Positions 21,026-29,616 of a stretch of 52,271 nucleotides of DNA are shown here, in pieces. This DNA comes from Acinetobacter haemolyticus (GTDB lineage Bacteria; Pseudomonadota; Gammaproteobacteria; Pseudomonadales; Moraxellaceae), in NCBI RefSeq assembly GCF_900406815.1, contig NZ_OVCN01000022.1, forward strand, positions 1-52,271, written 5' to 3'. Each line of letters opens with the position of its first letter. Within the stretch, counting starts at the first letter, position 1. The notes beneath the pieces are model-generated. The model was not told where the DNA came from. It saw nothing but the letters and a program-made list of their open reading frames with translations, and ran no database searches. A program made the position numbers and the translations under genes.

Positions 21026-21835
21026 ATGATTGCTTATAAAGTGATTTTTGGGTCAATTACAAAAACAAATCGAGAACAAGCCGAATGGTTGGTTGAGGAT
21101 TATCTTTCTGTTTTATTACATAATGGTCAAGTTTGTGGTGAGTATTATTTAATCGTACATAATGGGCTACTTTGTACGTATATTAATTTGCAAGGAATTA
21201 ATGCAAATTTAAAAGAATATCACTGCAAATATGGCATAGAGCGACTGAAAAGCGTTATTGAGTTATTTGGTTGTGAACCATTATGGGAATGCATTGATGA
21301 TGATGTTCCTGAACAAAATACCCATTGGAAAAACGCTGGTTTTCTTTATCTCTATACTCAAATGGATGATTGGCAGTCTCCCGTGTGTCGAGGGGATAGT
21401 GGTCACCCAATTCCCATTTTTCTTCTTTCAGGAGAGCATCAGCAACGAGAAGAAATATATTTTTGGCAACAAGAATATAAAAACTGTGATCAAGCTTGGA
21501 TGCGTAGTGGTGCTTTGGAAAAAGTAGCTTATAAACAATTAGCAACTCCAGATAGTGAGTTGGCAAAAGCTGGTCAAAAAATATGTAAATATGTAGAAAA
21601 AGTTACAGGTATACCTACCTATTATTACCTGATGCGTTATTGGGGGCGTAGGAAAAATGAATATGCTCGGCTTTGTCCATCATGTGGTCAAAATTGGAGT
21701 GCAGGATTAAATTCTAGGGATTTTCAACATTTTACCTTCAAATGTGATCCATGCCGTTTAGTCTCTCATCTTGCTGTCTCTTATGAAGATGAGCGGCATG
21801 CGATCATTGGTGAATGGCATGGTTCAAACAAGTAA
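21026..21835 (+). CDS. DUF2310 zinc-ribbon protein
   Basis: Resembles the DUF2310 family (PF10071), described only as zinc-ribbon-containing and possibly nucleic-acid binding. The protein is 269 residues from MIAYKVIFGS. I prefer this start to a GTG 14 codons upstream because family members begin with this short beta-strand pattern followed by a helix (EQAEWLVEDYLSVLLHNGQV). The C-terminal part has CPSCGQNW and, about 25 residues later, CDPCR, which make a two-CxxC zinc ribbon. Aromatic and acidic residues dominate the middle (SGEHQQREEIYFWQQEYKNC). No partner gene is evident; a parS-like site follows 7 bases after the stop. Confidence 0.75.
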   Translation: MIAYKVIFGSITKTNREQAEWLVEDYLSVLLHNGQVCGEYYLIVHNGLLCTYINLQGINANLKEYHCKYGIERLKSVIELFGCEPLWECIDDDVPEQNTHWKNAGFLYLYTQMDDWQSPVCRGDSGHPIPIFLLSGEHQQREEIYFWQQEYKNCDQAWMRSGALEKVAYKQLATPDSELAKAGQKICKYVEKVTGIPTYYYLMRYWGRRKNEYARLCPSCGQNWSAGLNSRDFQHFTFKCDPCRLVSHLAVSYEDERHAIIGEWHGSNK

Positions 21836-21842
21836 TTAAGAA

Positions 21843-21858
21843 TGTTCCACGTGAAACA
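21843..21858. other. parS-like centromere site 3
   Basis: TGTTCCACGTGAAACA is palindromic except for one central-flank pair. It lies in the gap between the DUF2310 gene and dsbC, 5.4 kb right of oriC. Confidence 0.88.
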
Positions 21859-21961
21859 TCGGGTGTATTGGTTTGAATTTGGTTACCACTCCGTAAGTCG
21901 AGCTGTATCGGTTGGTGAGACGGATTACAATAGCGACTGATTTTTGATTCGAGTGTCAGTC

Positions 21962-22660
21962 ATGTTAAAAAAAATTGGGATATTCTCATTGTTGAGCTGT
22001 GTTTCTATGATGAGTTTAGCCAATATAGAAACCTTAAAAAGTAATCTAAATAAAAACTATCCTAATATCCAAGTGACCAATATCCAAACCACTGAAATGA
22101 CGGGTTTATATAGTGCAAGTCTAGATAATCAAATCATCTACCTCGATGAAAATGCCGAGCATATGTTTATCGGTTCAATGGTGCGTTTAAAAGATCAAAA
22201 AAATCTCACGAAAGATTTAGTACTCAAGCAGAACTCAGTTGATTGGCAACAACTTCCTTTACAAGATGCGATCAAAACGGTCAAAGGGAATGGTAAACGT
22301 CAGCTCGCTATTTTTTCAGATCCAAATTGTCCGTACTGTAAGCAATTAGAAGCAGAACTCGACAAACTCAATGATGTAACGATATATACTTTTATTTATC
22401 CTTTAAAACCGCAATCAATCGCTGTATCTAAGCAAGTTTGGTGTGAGGCGAATCCATCATATGCATGGAAAAATTTGCTGCAAAAAAATGTTCAGCCGAA
22501 AGCAAAAACATGTGCCAATCCGATTGATCGAAACCTAACTTTAGGTCGTAAATTAGGTGTAAATGGCACTCCCACTTTGATTTTTTCAAATGGTTTGAAA
22601 ATGGTTGGGGGACGTAGTGCCGAAGATATTCAAATGATTTGGAAAGAATTGGGTCTATAA
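21962..22660 (+). CDS. dsbC: thiol:disulfide isomerase DsbC
   Basis: A periplasmic isomerase that reshuffles wrong disulfides and is kept reduced by DsbD. The 232-residue protein has a signal peptide (MLKKIGIFSLLSCVSMMSLA), an N-terminal dimerisation domain (about 25-90) and a thioredoxin-like domain with the active site CPYC at 123-126 in FSDPNCPYCKQ. The cis-proline loop NGTPTLIFSNG is present. A second cysteine pair (VWCEAN and KTCANP) matches the structural disulfide of DsbC. The ATG at 21962 is chosen because it gives a normal signal peptide; the Shine-Dalgarno sequence is weak. A terminator follows. Confidence 0.93.
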   Translation: MLKKIGIFSLLSCVSMMSLANIETLKSNLNKNYPNIQVTNIQTTEMTGLYSASLDNQIIYLDENAEHMFIGSMVRLKDQKNLTKDLVLKQNSVDWQQLPLQDAIKTVKGNGKRQLAIFSDPNCPYCKQLEAELDKLNDVTIYTFIYPLKPQSIAVSKQVWCEANPSYAWKNLLQKNVQPKAKTCANPIDRNLTLGRKLGVNGTPTLIFSNGLKMVGGRSAEDIQMIWKELGL

Positions 22661-22668
22661 ATATTATC

Positions 22669-22700
22669 CTCCCAATTCATGCAAAATAATGAATTGGGAG
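22669..22700. terminator. convergent terminator after dsbC
   Basis: A perfect 12-bp stem CTCCCAATTCAT (22669-22680) pairs with 22689-22700 around an 8-base loop. T-richness is modest on both sides. It separates dsbC from the convergent membrane-protein gene. Confidence 0.75.
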
Positions 22701-22713
22701 TGATTTTAAGAGA

Positions 22714-22965
22714 TTAACTTTTCTTGGTAACAAGGTTATAGATAAATAAAATAATCACGGCACCGATCACGGAAGCAATAAATCCTGCCGCCGAATTTTC
22801 ACCATATAAGCCGAGCAAACGACCACCATAGGTTGCCAATAATGAACCTGCGATACCCAATAAGGTGGTTATGATGAAACCTGCTTTGTCATCACCCGGA
22901 TGAAGTGCTCGCGCAATTAAACCTGCAAAGAAACCAACGATAATTGCTACAATTAGAGACCACAT
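22714..22965 (-). CDS. GlsB/YeaQ/YmgE family stress-related membrane protein
   Basis: An 83-residue protein of the transglycosylase-associated family (PF04226), whose members are small inner-membrane proteins induced by stress; despite the family name no enzymatic activity is established. Three hydrophobic segments are visible: LIVAIIVGFFAGLIARAL, FIITTLLGIAGSLLATYGG and AAGFIASVIGAVIILFIYNLV. The conserved GxxAGxIARALxPG and G(I)AGSLL patterns are present. AAGGAGAAATAAC precedes the ATG on the minus strand, a strong ribosome-binding site. It is transcribed alone. Confidence 0.9.
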   Translation of the reverse strand: MWSLIVAIIVGFFAGLIARALHPGDDKAGFIITTLLGIAGSLLATYGGRLLGLYGENSAAGFIASVIGAVIILFIYNLVTKKS

Positions 22966-23101
22966 TGTTATTTCTCCTTGTTTTAAAAAAAGTATTTATT
23001 GTTATCCTGCTTGATCGTATAAGCTTTTGTCTGTAGTGGATTGCTTAGTTATGTCGTATTTTTGTGCAGAGTTTAAATGTTTTTAATTCAGATACTGAAA
23101 T

Positions 23102-23125
23102 AAAAAAGCGACGAAATCGCCGCTA
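23102..23125 (-). terminator. terminator after hpt
   Basis: On the minus strand AGCGGCG, loop ATTT, CGTCGCT is followed by TTTTTT (one G-T pair in the stem). An additional imperfect hairpin (23130-23141 with 23154-23165) lies between it and the stop codon. Confidence 0.75.
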
Positions 23126-23188
23126 AATAGGTGCCTGAACTACTTTGCGTGACAGTTCAAGCACCATTGATACAGAGGGGTTTATTGA

Positions 23189-23716
23189 TTAAAGCCCAAT
23201 TTCACCAATGTATGGAAGATGACGATATTTTTGATCAAAATCGAGACCATAGCCCACAATAAATCGATCTTCGACTTCAAAACCTAAAAATTTGACTTCT
23301 AAATCAATCTCACGGCGGGATGGTTTACTGACCAGCGTACACAGTTCAATTGAGTTTGGTTTACGCGTTTGCAGCATTTGTATCACTTTGTTGAGTGTAT
23401 TGCCTGAGTCAATAATATCCTCAACCACCAATACATCTTTATCGTGAATTTCACCATCCAAGTCCTTTAGGATTTTTACATCACGGCTAGAAGTGGTACC
23501 GCCGCCATAGCTTGAAACGGTCATAAAATCGAGTTCATGTGGTTTTTCTATGGCACGGCATAAATCTGCCATGAAGATGACTGAGCCACGCAGTAAACCA
23601 ATCAATACCAGTTCTTTATCACTTTGAGCATAGTGTGCATTGATTTTTTCACCCAGCTCTTTCACTTTGGCTTGAATCTCTTCACTGGAAATCATAATGC
23701 GCATTGCAACGGTCAT
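23189..23716 (-). CDS. hpt: hypoxanthine phosphoribosyltransferase
   Basis: Salvages hypoxanthine (and guanine) to IMP/GMP using PRPP. The 175-residue protein has the type I phosphoribosyltransferase PRPP loop VLVVEDIIDSGNTL (about 95-108), the LIGLLRGSVIFMADL segment near the pyrophosphate site, a flexible loop with SSYGGGTTSSRDV, and the purine-contacting VGYGLDFDQKYRHLPYIG at the C-terminus. AGGA lies 8 bases before the ATG. Upstream on the same strand is guaD, another purine-salvage gene, though the 226-base gap makes co-transcription uncertain. Confidence 0.95.
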   Translation of the reverse strand: MTVAMRIMISSEEIQAKVKELGEKINAHYAQSDKELVLIGLLRGSVIFMADLCRAIEKPHELDFMTVSSYGGGTTSSRDVKILKDLDGEIHDKDVLVVEDIIDSGNTLNKVIQMLQTRKPNSIELCTLVSKPSRREIDLEVKFLGFEVEDRFIVGYGLDFDQKYRHLPYIGEIGL

Positions 23717-23942
23717 TGGCAGATTCCTAAAACGTTAAAAAATGGGAAAATAAAAAAGGTGTTGACCTGCAACACCTCGAAATCTTGAGTTAATGTGGGA
23801 ATTTTAAAACAAAATCAGCATTCATGCACCTTTTGATGATGAAGAATATGTATCATTTTGCCGAGAAGCGCTGTCTCGTTTCAACAAAAATGCGCAGCTC
23901 ATGGCAAATATGATTATTCCAATCCTACGTGTATTGAATACT

Positions 23943-25259
23943 TTAGTTGGCGCTATAGGCTTTTTGTCCATAGATATAGGTTGCCTCAATATTACGGTCA
24001 TCGCCCATGGTAAACAGCGCAAATAAGCTGTCATCAATTGATTTGGAACGTGACTGACGCAGTTGTTGTAAAGCAGTTGGTTGAAGGTTAAGTACGACAA
24101 AATCAGCTTCTTTACCAACACTGAAATTACCGAGCTTATCATCGAGATCGAGTGCTTTTGCCCCACCTAGAGTGGCATGATACAGCGATTCGAAGGCTGA
24201 TAATTTATCACCTTGTAACTGCTGGACTTTGTAAGCTTCATTGACAGTTTGCAATAAGCTAAATGAGGTCCCTGCCCCAATATCTGTACCCAAGCCGACT
24301 TTGACTTGTTGTTCCCACGTTTTCTTCAGTGGAAATAAGCCGCTGCCTAAGAATAAGTTTGAAGTCGGGCAGAATGCGATGGCTGAATTTGTCTCATGCA
24401 TACATTTCCATTCGGTATCTTCTAAGTGAACACAATGCGCAAATACCGAACGTTGACCCGTTAAGCCATAGTGATGATAAACATCAAGATAGCCTTTTTG
24501 TTCAGGGAATAAATCTTTGACCCATGCGATTTCATCTTTATTTTCACTTAAATGGGTATGTACATAAACATCAGGGTATTCTGCTTTAAGCTGCCCTGCT
24601 TTCTCCAGTTGTTCTGGTGTAGACGTTGGCGCAAAACGTGGCGTAATTGCGTATAAAGCACGTCCCTGTCCATGCCACTTCTCAATTAAGGCCTTAGAAT
24701 CTTCATAAGCGCTTTCTGCAGTATCACAAAGGGCTTCAGGTGCATGACGATCCATCATCACCTTACCTGCGATTAAGCGCATCTGATGCTGTGCTGCAGC
24801 TTCAAATAAAGCATTCACGGATGCGGGGTGTACAGTACAGAATACCAGTGCTGTCGTGGTTCCATTTTTAAGCAGTTCATTAACAAAGAACGCTGCAATT
24901 TCTTGCGCATACGTTTGGTCTTTAAACTGAATTTCAGTCGGAAAAGTATAAGTATTGAGCCAACTGAGTAATTGTTCACCGTAGGCACCGACCATTTCTG
25001 TTTGTGGAAAGTGGATGTGGGTGTCAATCATTCCTGGAATGATCAATTGATCTGGATAATGTTGAATCTCAACATCTGTAGGCAAGTGATTTTGTGCTTC
25101 ATCCCAAGTCCCAAACCAGCGGATTTTTCCATGTTCAGTAATGAGAACACCATCTTCGATATAACGCACTTGGTCTGCGATTTCATTCGCTTGGGAAACA
25201 GTTTTTTGAATATCTAAGAAGCGACCACGGACAACCGTGATCGGAGTAGCCAACGTCAT
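23943..25259 (-). CDS. guaD: guanine deaminase
   Basis: Converts guanine to xanthine and ammonia. The 438-residue protein belongs to the metal-dependent amidohydrolase superfamily. Visible zinc ligands are in DTHIHFPQ (about 80), HTHLSENKDE, FAHCVHLED and GTDIGAGTSFS. The catalytic acid regions are intact. C-terminal GKEADFVVLN closes the small composite domain. AGGTTGTT precedes the ATG. Next to hpt, it fits a purine salvage and degradation neighbourhood. Confidence 0.95.
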   Translation of the reverse strand: MTLATPITVVRGRFLDIQKTVSQANEIADQVRYIEDGVLITEHGKIRWFGTWDEAQNHLPTDVEIQHYPDQLIIPGMIDTHIHFPQTEMVGAYGEQLLSWLNTYTFPTEIQFKDQTYAQEIAAFFVNELLKNGTTTALVFCTVHPASVNALFEAAAQHQMRLIAGKVMMDRHAPEALCDTAESAYEDSKALIEKWHGQGRALYAITPRFAPTSTPEQLEKAGQLKAEYPDVYVHTHLSENKDEIAWVKDLFPEQKGYLDVYHHYGLTGQRSVFAHCVHLEDTEWKCMHETNSAIAFCPTSNLFLGSGLFPLKKTWEQQVKVGLGTDIGAGTSFSLLQTVNEAYKVQQLQGDKLSAFESLYHATLGGAKALDLDDKLGNFSVGKEADFVVLNLQPTALQQLRQSRSKSIDDSLFALFTMGDDRNIEATYIYGQKAYSAN

Positions 25260-25438
25260 AACAACCTACAGTTTTACTTTTTTCGGTTGATTGTACCTGA
25301 TTTTGCCAAATTTACTGGATTATTCGGCTAATTAACGTGCTAAAAAAGTATATAAATGTGAGTGATTTTTTTGAGTCAATTTTCTTTAATTTTGTGAAAT
25401 AGGAATGCGGTTTGGCTAATTTAAGGATTTAAATAACA

Positions 25439-26044
25439 ATGACGCTGTATCAAACAGACTATCAAAAACTTCTTTTGAATGTGATCCTAAATCGCCCTGA
25501 ACTTTATGCAATATTAAAACAACTTGTTCTGATTGAACCGCGTGCATATTTAAGTGCAGGTGTACTTCGCAATACGGTCTGGGCATTTTTGCATGGTCAG
25601 ACTTTTGACTTAACAAATAGCGAAATTGATGTGATTTATTACGATGAGCAGGAGAGCAATCACCATCTACAGCAGCGATTAAGACAAAAACTAGAAGGCT
25701 TTTTCCCTCAACAGCAATGGGATGTGGTAAATCAGGCTTTGGTACATACCTGGTATCGTAAGGAAAATGGTGAACCAATTCAGCCCATATCATCGATTGA
25801 ACATGCTTTATCGTTATGGCCAGAGACGGCGACTGCTATAGCGGTTCGATTGAATTCATCTGGAGAATTAGAGCTGATTGCTCCCTTTGGATTACAAGAT
25901 TTATTTGAATTAAAACTGCTTTGGAACTCTGCACTAGTGAATTATGGAACTTTCAAGCAGCGTGTAAATTCTAAAAAATGGTTGCAACGATGGTCAAAAT
26001 TGCAATGGGTTGATCCAACGACAAAAGATGGGATACTAGAATAA
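25439..26044 (+). CDS. nucleotidyltransferase-like family protein (NTP_transf_6)
   Basis: A 201-residue protein resembling PF06042, a family of predicted nucleotidyltransferases with unknown substrates. The pattern YLSAGVLRNTVWAFLHGQTF followed by NSEIDVIYYD corresponds to the family's G-x-hRNxVW and DIDVhYhD core; here the first acid is E rather than D. The C-terminal half (FGLQDLFELKLLWN through WLQRWSKLQW) is also typical. There is no signal peptide or membrane segment. A weak AAGGATTT lies about 12 bases before the ATG. No partner gene is evident. Confidence 0.8.
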   Translation: MTLYQTDYQKLLLNVILNRPELYAILKQLVLIEPRAYLSAGVLRNTVWAFLHGQTFDLTNSEIDVIYYDEQESNHHLQQRLRQKLEGFFPQQQWDVVNQALVHTWYRKENGEPIQPISSIEHALSLWPETATAIAVRLNSSGELELIAPFGLQDLFELKLLWNSALVNYGTFKQRVNSKKWLQRWSKLQWVDPTTKDGILE

Positions 26045-26072
26045 AAAAAAGGGACTTCATGGAAATCCCTTT
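26041..26072 (-). terminator. terminator after the TerC gene
   Basis: AAAGGGA (26048-26054) pairs with TCCCTTT (26066-26072). On the minus strand it is followed by eight T. It lies 19 bases past the TerC-family stop and may also end the convergent gene. Confidence 0.75.
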
Positions 26073-26090
26073 ATGGTGTTCAACGTGTGA

Positions 26091-27041
26091 TTACGCTTGA
26101 ATCTTATTATGTCGGAACGACAAATACGCCGTAATACTCAAGACCAAGATGATAAAGCCGAGAGAGATCCAAATCGGCATATGGAACACATCCAACAACA
26201 ACATTTTCGTACCGATAAACAATAAAATAATACCTAAGCCATAAGGTAAATAATGCATTTTAGTTGCTGCGCCAGCGAGTAAAAAGAACATCGCACGTAA
26301 GCCCAAAATCGCCATTAAGTTTGCAGTTAAAACGATAAATGGGTCAGTGGTTACAGCAAAAATCGCAGGAATTGAGTCTACAGCAAAAATGACATCAGAA
26401 GCTTCAACCAATACTAATACCAAAAATAGCGGTGTTGCCCATAGAAGTCCATTTTGGCGGACAAAGAACTTATTGCCTTCAAGTTGAGGTGTGATGCGAA
26501 GGTGTTTACGTAACCATTTAAGTAAAGCATTGTCTTCGATATCACGCTCTTCCTCCTGCCCTTTTAGAAATTTAAAGCCGGTATAGACAAGGAAAGCACC
26601 AAAGATATAAAGAATCCATGAAAACTCTTGAATGAACCAAGCACCAATAAAAATGAAGATGGTTCTAAGTACAATGGCACCGAGAACACCATAGAGCAAA
26701 ATTTTGCGTTGCAATGCAGGAGGAATCGCAAAAGCAGCAAAGATCATCAGCCAAACAAAGACATTATCAATCGCCAATGATTTTTCGAGCAGATAGCCCG
26801 CGAAGTACTCCATGGTTTTTTGATTGGCAATGGTTGCACCTACTGTTTGCTGTAGATAAAACCATAATCCGCCACCAAATATGATTGCCGCAGTAACCCA
26901 CGCTACACTCCAATAGGCCGCTTGCCGAATTGGCACGTCTTGGTTTTGTTTCTGTTTAAAGCCTAAAAAATCGATTAATAGCATCACGGTGACGATGCCA
27001 AAGAATGCAAGATACAACCCTAGGTTGCCAATAGATTCCAT
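26091..27041 (-). CDS. TerC/Alx family membrane protein, manganese-linked
   Basis: A 316-residue inner-membrane protein with about nine hydrophobic segments (PF03741). TerC-family members such as E. coli Alx export or balance manganese; older names refer to tellurium resistance. Conserved acidic motifs in membrane helices are visible: LLEKSLAIDNVFVWL and VEASDVIFAVDSIPAIFAVTTDPF, whose aspartates and glutamates are the proposed metal-binding residues. The start MESIGNLG has GGGAG 6 bases upstream; the longest frame would begin inside the riboswitch terminator, so it is unlikely. A yybP-ykoY riboswitch lies directly upstream, which supports a manganese function. Confidence 0.93.
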   Translation of the reverse strand: MESIGNLGLYLAFFGIVTVMLLIDFLGFKQKQNQDVPIRQAAYWSVAWVTAAIIFGGGLWFYLQQTVGATIANQKTMEYFAGYLLEKSLAIDNVFVWLMIFAAFAIPPALQRKILLYGVLGAIVLRTIFIFIGAWFIQEFSWILYIFGAFLVYTGFKFLKGQEEERDIEDNALLKWLRKHLRITPQLEGNKFFVRQNGLLWATPLFLVLVLVEASDVIFAVDSIPAIFAVTTDPFIVLTANLMAILGLRAMFFLLAGAATKMHYLPYGLGIILLFIGTKMLLLDVFHMPIWISLGFIILVLSITAYLSFRHNKIQA

Positions 27042-27080
27042 TACCACTCCCAATCTGGCAAATGGAAGCGGCATAAAAAA

Positions 27081-27262
27081 ACCTTGACCAGTTGCCAGAT
27101 GAATTAAAAAAACATCTGTTTCAACATGATCAAGGTCTTGCCTACATCACCACGAGGGATGATGCTCAGAGTCCGACTTTTTGCAAAGTGTAATGACGGA
27201 GCTCTGACACCTGAGCTTTAATTACAGCATTCAGGTTTGGAGGAGGCTACTCCCCTTGTCAA
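27081..27262 (-). promoter_or_regulatory. yybP-ykoY manganese riboswitch with terminator
   Basis: Read on the minus strand the leader begins GACAAGGGGAGTAGCCTCC, the 5' hallmark of yybP-ykoY (GGGGAGUAGC). Later come CCTGAATGCTG and GAGCATCATCCC, then GATGTAGGCAAGACC, as in proteobacterial members. The 3' end is an intrinsic terminator: ACCTTGA (plus strand 27081-27087) pairs with 27130-27136, helped by CAGATG/CATCTG inside, and is followed by six U before the gene. Mn2+ binding would favour expression of the TerC-family gene. Assignment rests on recognising the consensus by eye. Confidence 0.85.
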
Positions 27263-27339
27263 ACGAATTTCGTATGGATGAAGTCATCCAAATCTGCGCG
27301 TAGCATTACATAGTTTGAGCAAATCTGCAAACTTATGCT

Positions 27340-28266
27340 TCAGGATTCAGCATTAAAAATGTTCAGAATTTCATGCCGTAAAAATTGATGGCGAGGATTT
27401 TGTTTAACATGATCGTGCCAATATATCCCCATGGTGATTTTAGGCAATTCGATGGGTAAGGCATGAATTTGTAATGTTTCCGCATAATACAGATGATTCA
27501 GGATGCTTTGTGGAATGGTTAATATCGCATCGGGGTATTGTGCCAAAACTTGCAGTGCGGTTGAGTAATGCTGACAACGCAGAAAAACTTGGCGAGATAA
27601 TTGTTGGCGATTCAAATAAATATCTTCAAGTAAAACCCCAGTGCGACGAGAAGATACCCCAATATGTGGAGAAGATAGATAGGTTGCTAAATCCATTTTG
27701 CTTTGCTGGGTACACACCACAAAATGATCTTGAATGAGATGTTCAAATTGCAAATGTGCTTGATAAGGCTGTACCAGATCAATCACAAAATCGATCTGCT
27801 GAGCTGAAAGATCTGCCAGCATATTTTTACGATCGAGTTTGGAGCTAAGAAATTGAATATCGAGGTTAAGCCGTAAAAAGTGTTGGATTAATCGAGGAAA
27901 AATAATCGGTTCAATTTCATCATGAATGGCGATCTTAATACTTTGCAACATGCTGGGAACAAAGTCTTGTGGTGGGATGGCAATCCGTTGAATCGTCAAT
28001 AACGCCTCTTGGATGGGATGATAAATTTGCTCTGCATAAGGTGTTGGAAGCATCTTTTGTCCACTTCGCACAAACAATTCATCATTTAATTGTGTCCGTA
28101 ATCGTTGCAAGGCATGACTGACGGCAGATTGGCTAATACAAAGTAATTGCGCAGCTTTAGAAATGCTGTTTTGTTCAAAAATCGCAATGAAAAGTGGGTA
28201 TAAATTAATATCGATTCGATTGAATTGTCCGACTTCAAGTGGATTGCTATTATGAATCTGATTCAT
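27340..28266 (-). CDS. LysR-type transcriptional regulator
   Basis: A 308-residue regulator with an N-terminal winged helix (FNRIDINLYPLFIAIFEQNSISKAAQ, shown here as IDINLYPLFIAIFEQNSISK; recognition region LCISQSAVSHALQRLR) and a C-terminal periplasmic-binding-like effector domain. The phrase LNDELFVRSGQKMLPTPYAEQ is the typical end of the DNA-binding part. It is divergent from the acyl-CoA dehydrogenase operon with a gap of about 105 bases, the classic LysR arrangement, so it probably controls that operon. The effector is unknown. Confidence 0.9.
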   Translation of the reverse strand: MNQIHNSNPLEVGQFNRIDINLYPLFIAIFEQNSISKAAQLLCISQSAVSHALQRLRTQLNDELFVRSGQKMLPTPYAEQIYHPIQEALLTIQRIAIPPQDFVPSMLQSIKIAIHDEIEPIIFPRLIQHFLRLNLDIQFLSSKLDRKNMLADLSAQQIDFVIDLVQPYQAHLQFEHLIQDHFVVCTQQSKMDLATYLSSPHIGVSSRRTGVLLEDIYLNRQQLSRQVFLRCQHYSTALQVLAQYPDAILTIPQSILNHLYYAETLQIHALPIELPKITMGIYWHDHVKQNPRHQFLRHEILNIFNAES

Positions 28267-28371
28267 AGTTTTGAATAAAATAAAATCATTTCATTCATAA
28301 TAAATTTTCGCTTATGGTGATGTAAAGCAGTGAATTGATATTCGCCAAATTTTACCGTGAGGGAAATGATG

Positions 28372-29604
28372 ATGTTTGCATTATCTGAACGTGCACAGGA
28401 TTTTATTGCACGAACGCAAGCCTTTATACAACAAGAAATAGAACCGATTGAAAAAGCCTTTTGGGATGAAGTGCATCGTCTCAATGTCGATGGAGATTGG
28501 ACCCAATGGCAATGGCCTGCTCAACTTGAACACTTAAAAAGTAAAGCCAAAGCGGCTGGCTTATGGAATATGTTCTTGCCAGATGCTGAACTCGGCGCAG
28601 GTTTATCGGTTCAAGAATATGCGCATATTGCTGAACTCACAGGTCGTAGCCTTCTCGCCCCGACGGTATTTAACTGTAATGCGCCTGATAGTGGCAATAT
28701 GGAAGTGTTATGGCGTTATGGTAGCGATGCACAAAAACAACAATGGTTGCAACCTCTACTGAATGGTGAGATTCGCTCCGTATTTTGTATGACTGAACCT
28801 GCGGTTGCGTCGAGTGATGCCACCAATATGCAAGCTACGGCGGTGATTGATGGCGATGAAATTGTCCTGAATGGACGTAAATGGTGGTCATCTGGTCTGG
28901 GTGATCCGAATGCTAAAGTGATCATTTTTATGGCCTATACACCAGATCCAAGTAAAGACCGTCATCATCAACATTCGATGGTTTTAGTACCGATTGAGAC
29001 CCAAGGTGTGACCATTGAGCGTATGTTGCCAGTATTTGGTGATTATGATGCACCGCATGGCCATGGTCAGGTCAGTTTTGACAATGTGCGGGTCCCTGTC
29101 AGCAACTTCATTGGTGGTGCTGGACAAGGCTTTGAGATTGCTCAAGGACGTTTAGGGCCAGGGCGAATTCATCATTGTATGCGTTGTATTGGGGCTGCTG
29201 AAAAAGCCCTAGAGTTGATGATTGATCGTGGGATGTCCCGCAAAGCCTTTGGTAAAGAAATTCTTAAACTTGGGGGCAATTTAGAACGTGTTGCTGAAGC
29301 GCGTGTACAAATCGATCAAGCCCGTTTATTAACGCTATATGCCGCTTATAAGATGGATACCTTAGGTAATATGGCAGCGCTCACCGAAATTTCTGCAATC
29401 AAAGTGGTTGCCCCTACTGTATTGCAAAACGTCGTTGATATGGCGATCCAGATTCACGGCGGGGAAGGTGTTTCCCGTGATACGCCGTTAACTGCATTTT
29501 TCAATCAGGCACGAAGTTTACGTTTAGCCGATGGACCTGATGAAGTCCATAAGGGCATGATTGCCAAATTAGAACTGAAAAAACGTGGCTATGGTCGTGG
29601 ATAA
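28372..29604 (+). CDS. acyl-CoA dehydrogenase (ACAD10/11-like)
   Basis: A FAD-dependent acyl-CoA dehydrogenase of 410 residues. Visible motifs include FCMTEPAVASSDATNMQATA (substrate and flavin loop), LNGRKWWSSGLGDPNAK, FDNVRVP, the QIHGGEGVSRDTPL flavin-binding motif and the terminal RLADGPDEVHKGMIAK. This set resembles the long, ACAD10/11-like branch rather than short- or medium-chain enzymes. Three in-frame ATGs (28366, 28369, 28372) follow GAGGG; I chose the third for spacing. It heads a four-gene operon with a kinase-like, a phosphatase-like and an SDR gene, suggesting use on hydroxy-acyl substrates rather than ordinary beta-oxidation. Confidence 0.92.
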   Translation: MFALSERAQDFIARTQAFIQQEIEPIEKAFWDEVHRLNVDGDWTQWQWPAQLEHLKSKAKAAGLWNMFLPDAELGAGLSVQEYAHIAELTGRSLLAPTVFNCNAPDSGNMEVLWRYGSDAQKQQWLQPLLNGEIRSVFCMTEPAVASSDATNMQATAVIDGDEIVLNGRKWWSSGLGDPNAKVIIFMAYTPDPSKDRHHQHSMVLVPIETQGVTIERMLPVFGDYDAPHGHGQVSFDNVRVPVSNFIGGAGQGFEIAQGRLGPGRIHHCMRCIGAAEKALELMIDRGMSRKAFGKEILKLGGNLERVAEARVQIDQARLLTLYAAYKMDTLGNMAALTEISAIKVVAPTVLQNVVDMAIQIHGGEGVSRDTPLTAFFNQARSLRLADGPDEVHKGMIAKLELKKRGYGRG

Positions 29605-29616
29605 GGATATAAGAAA

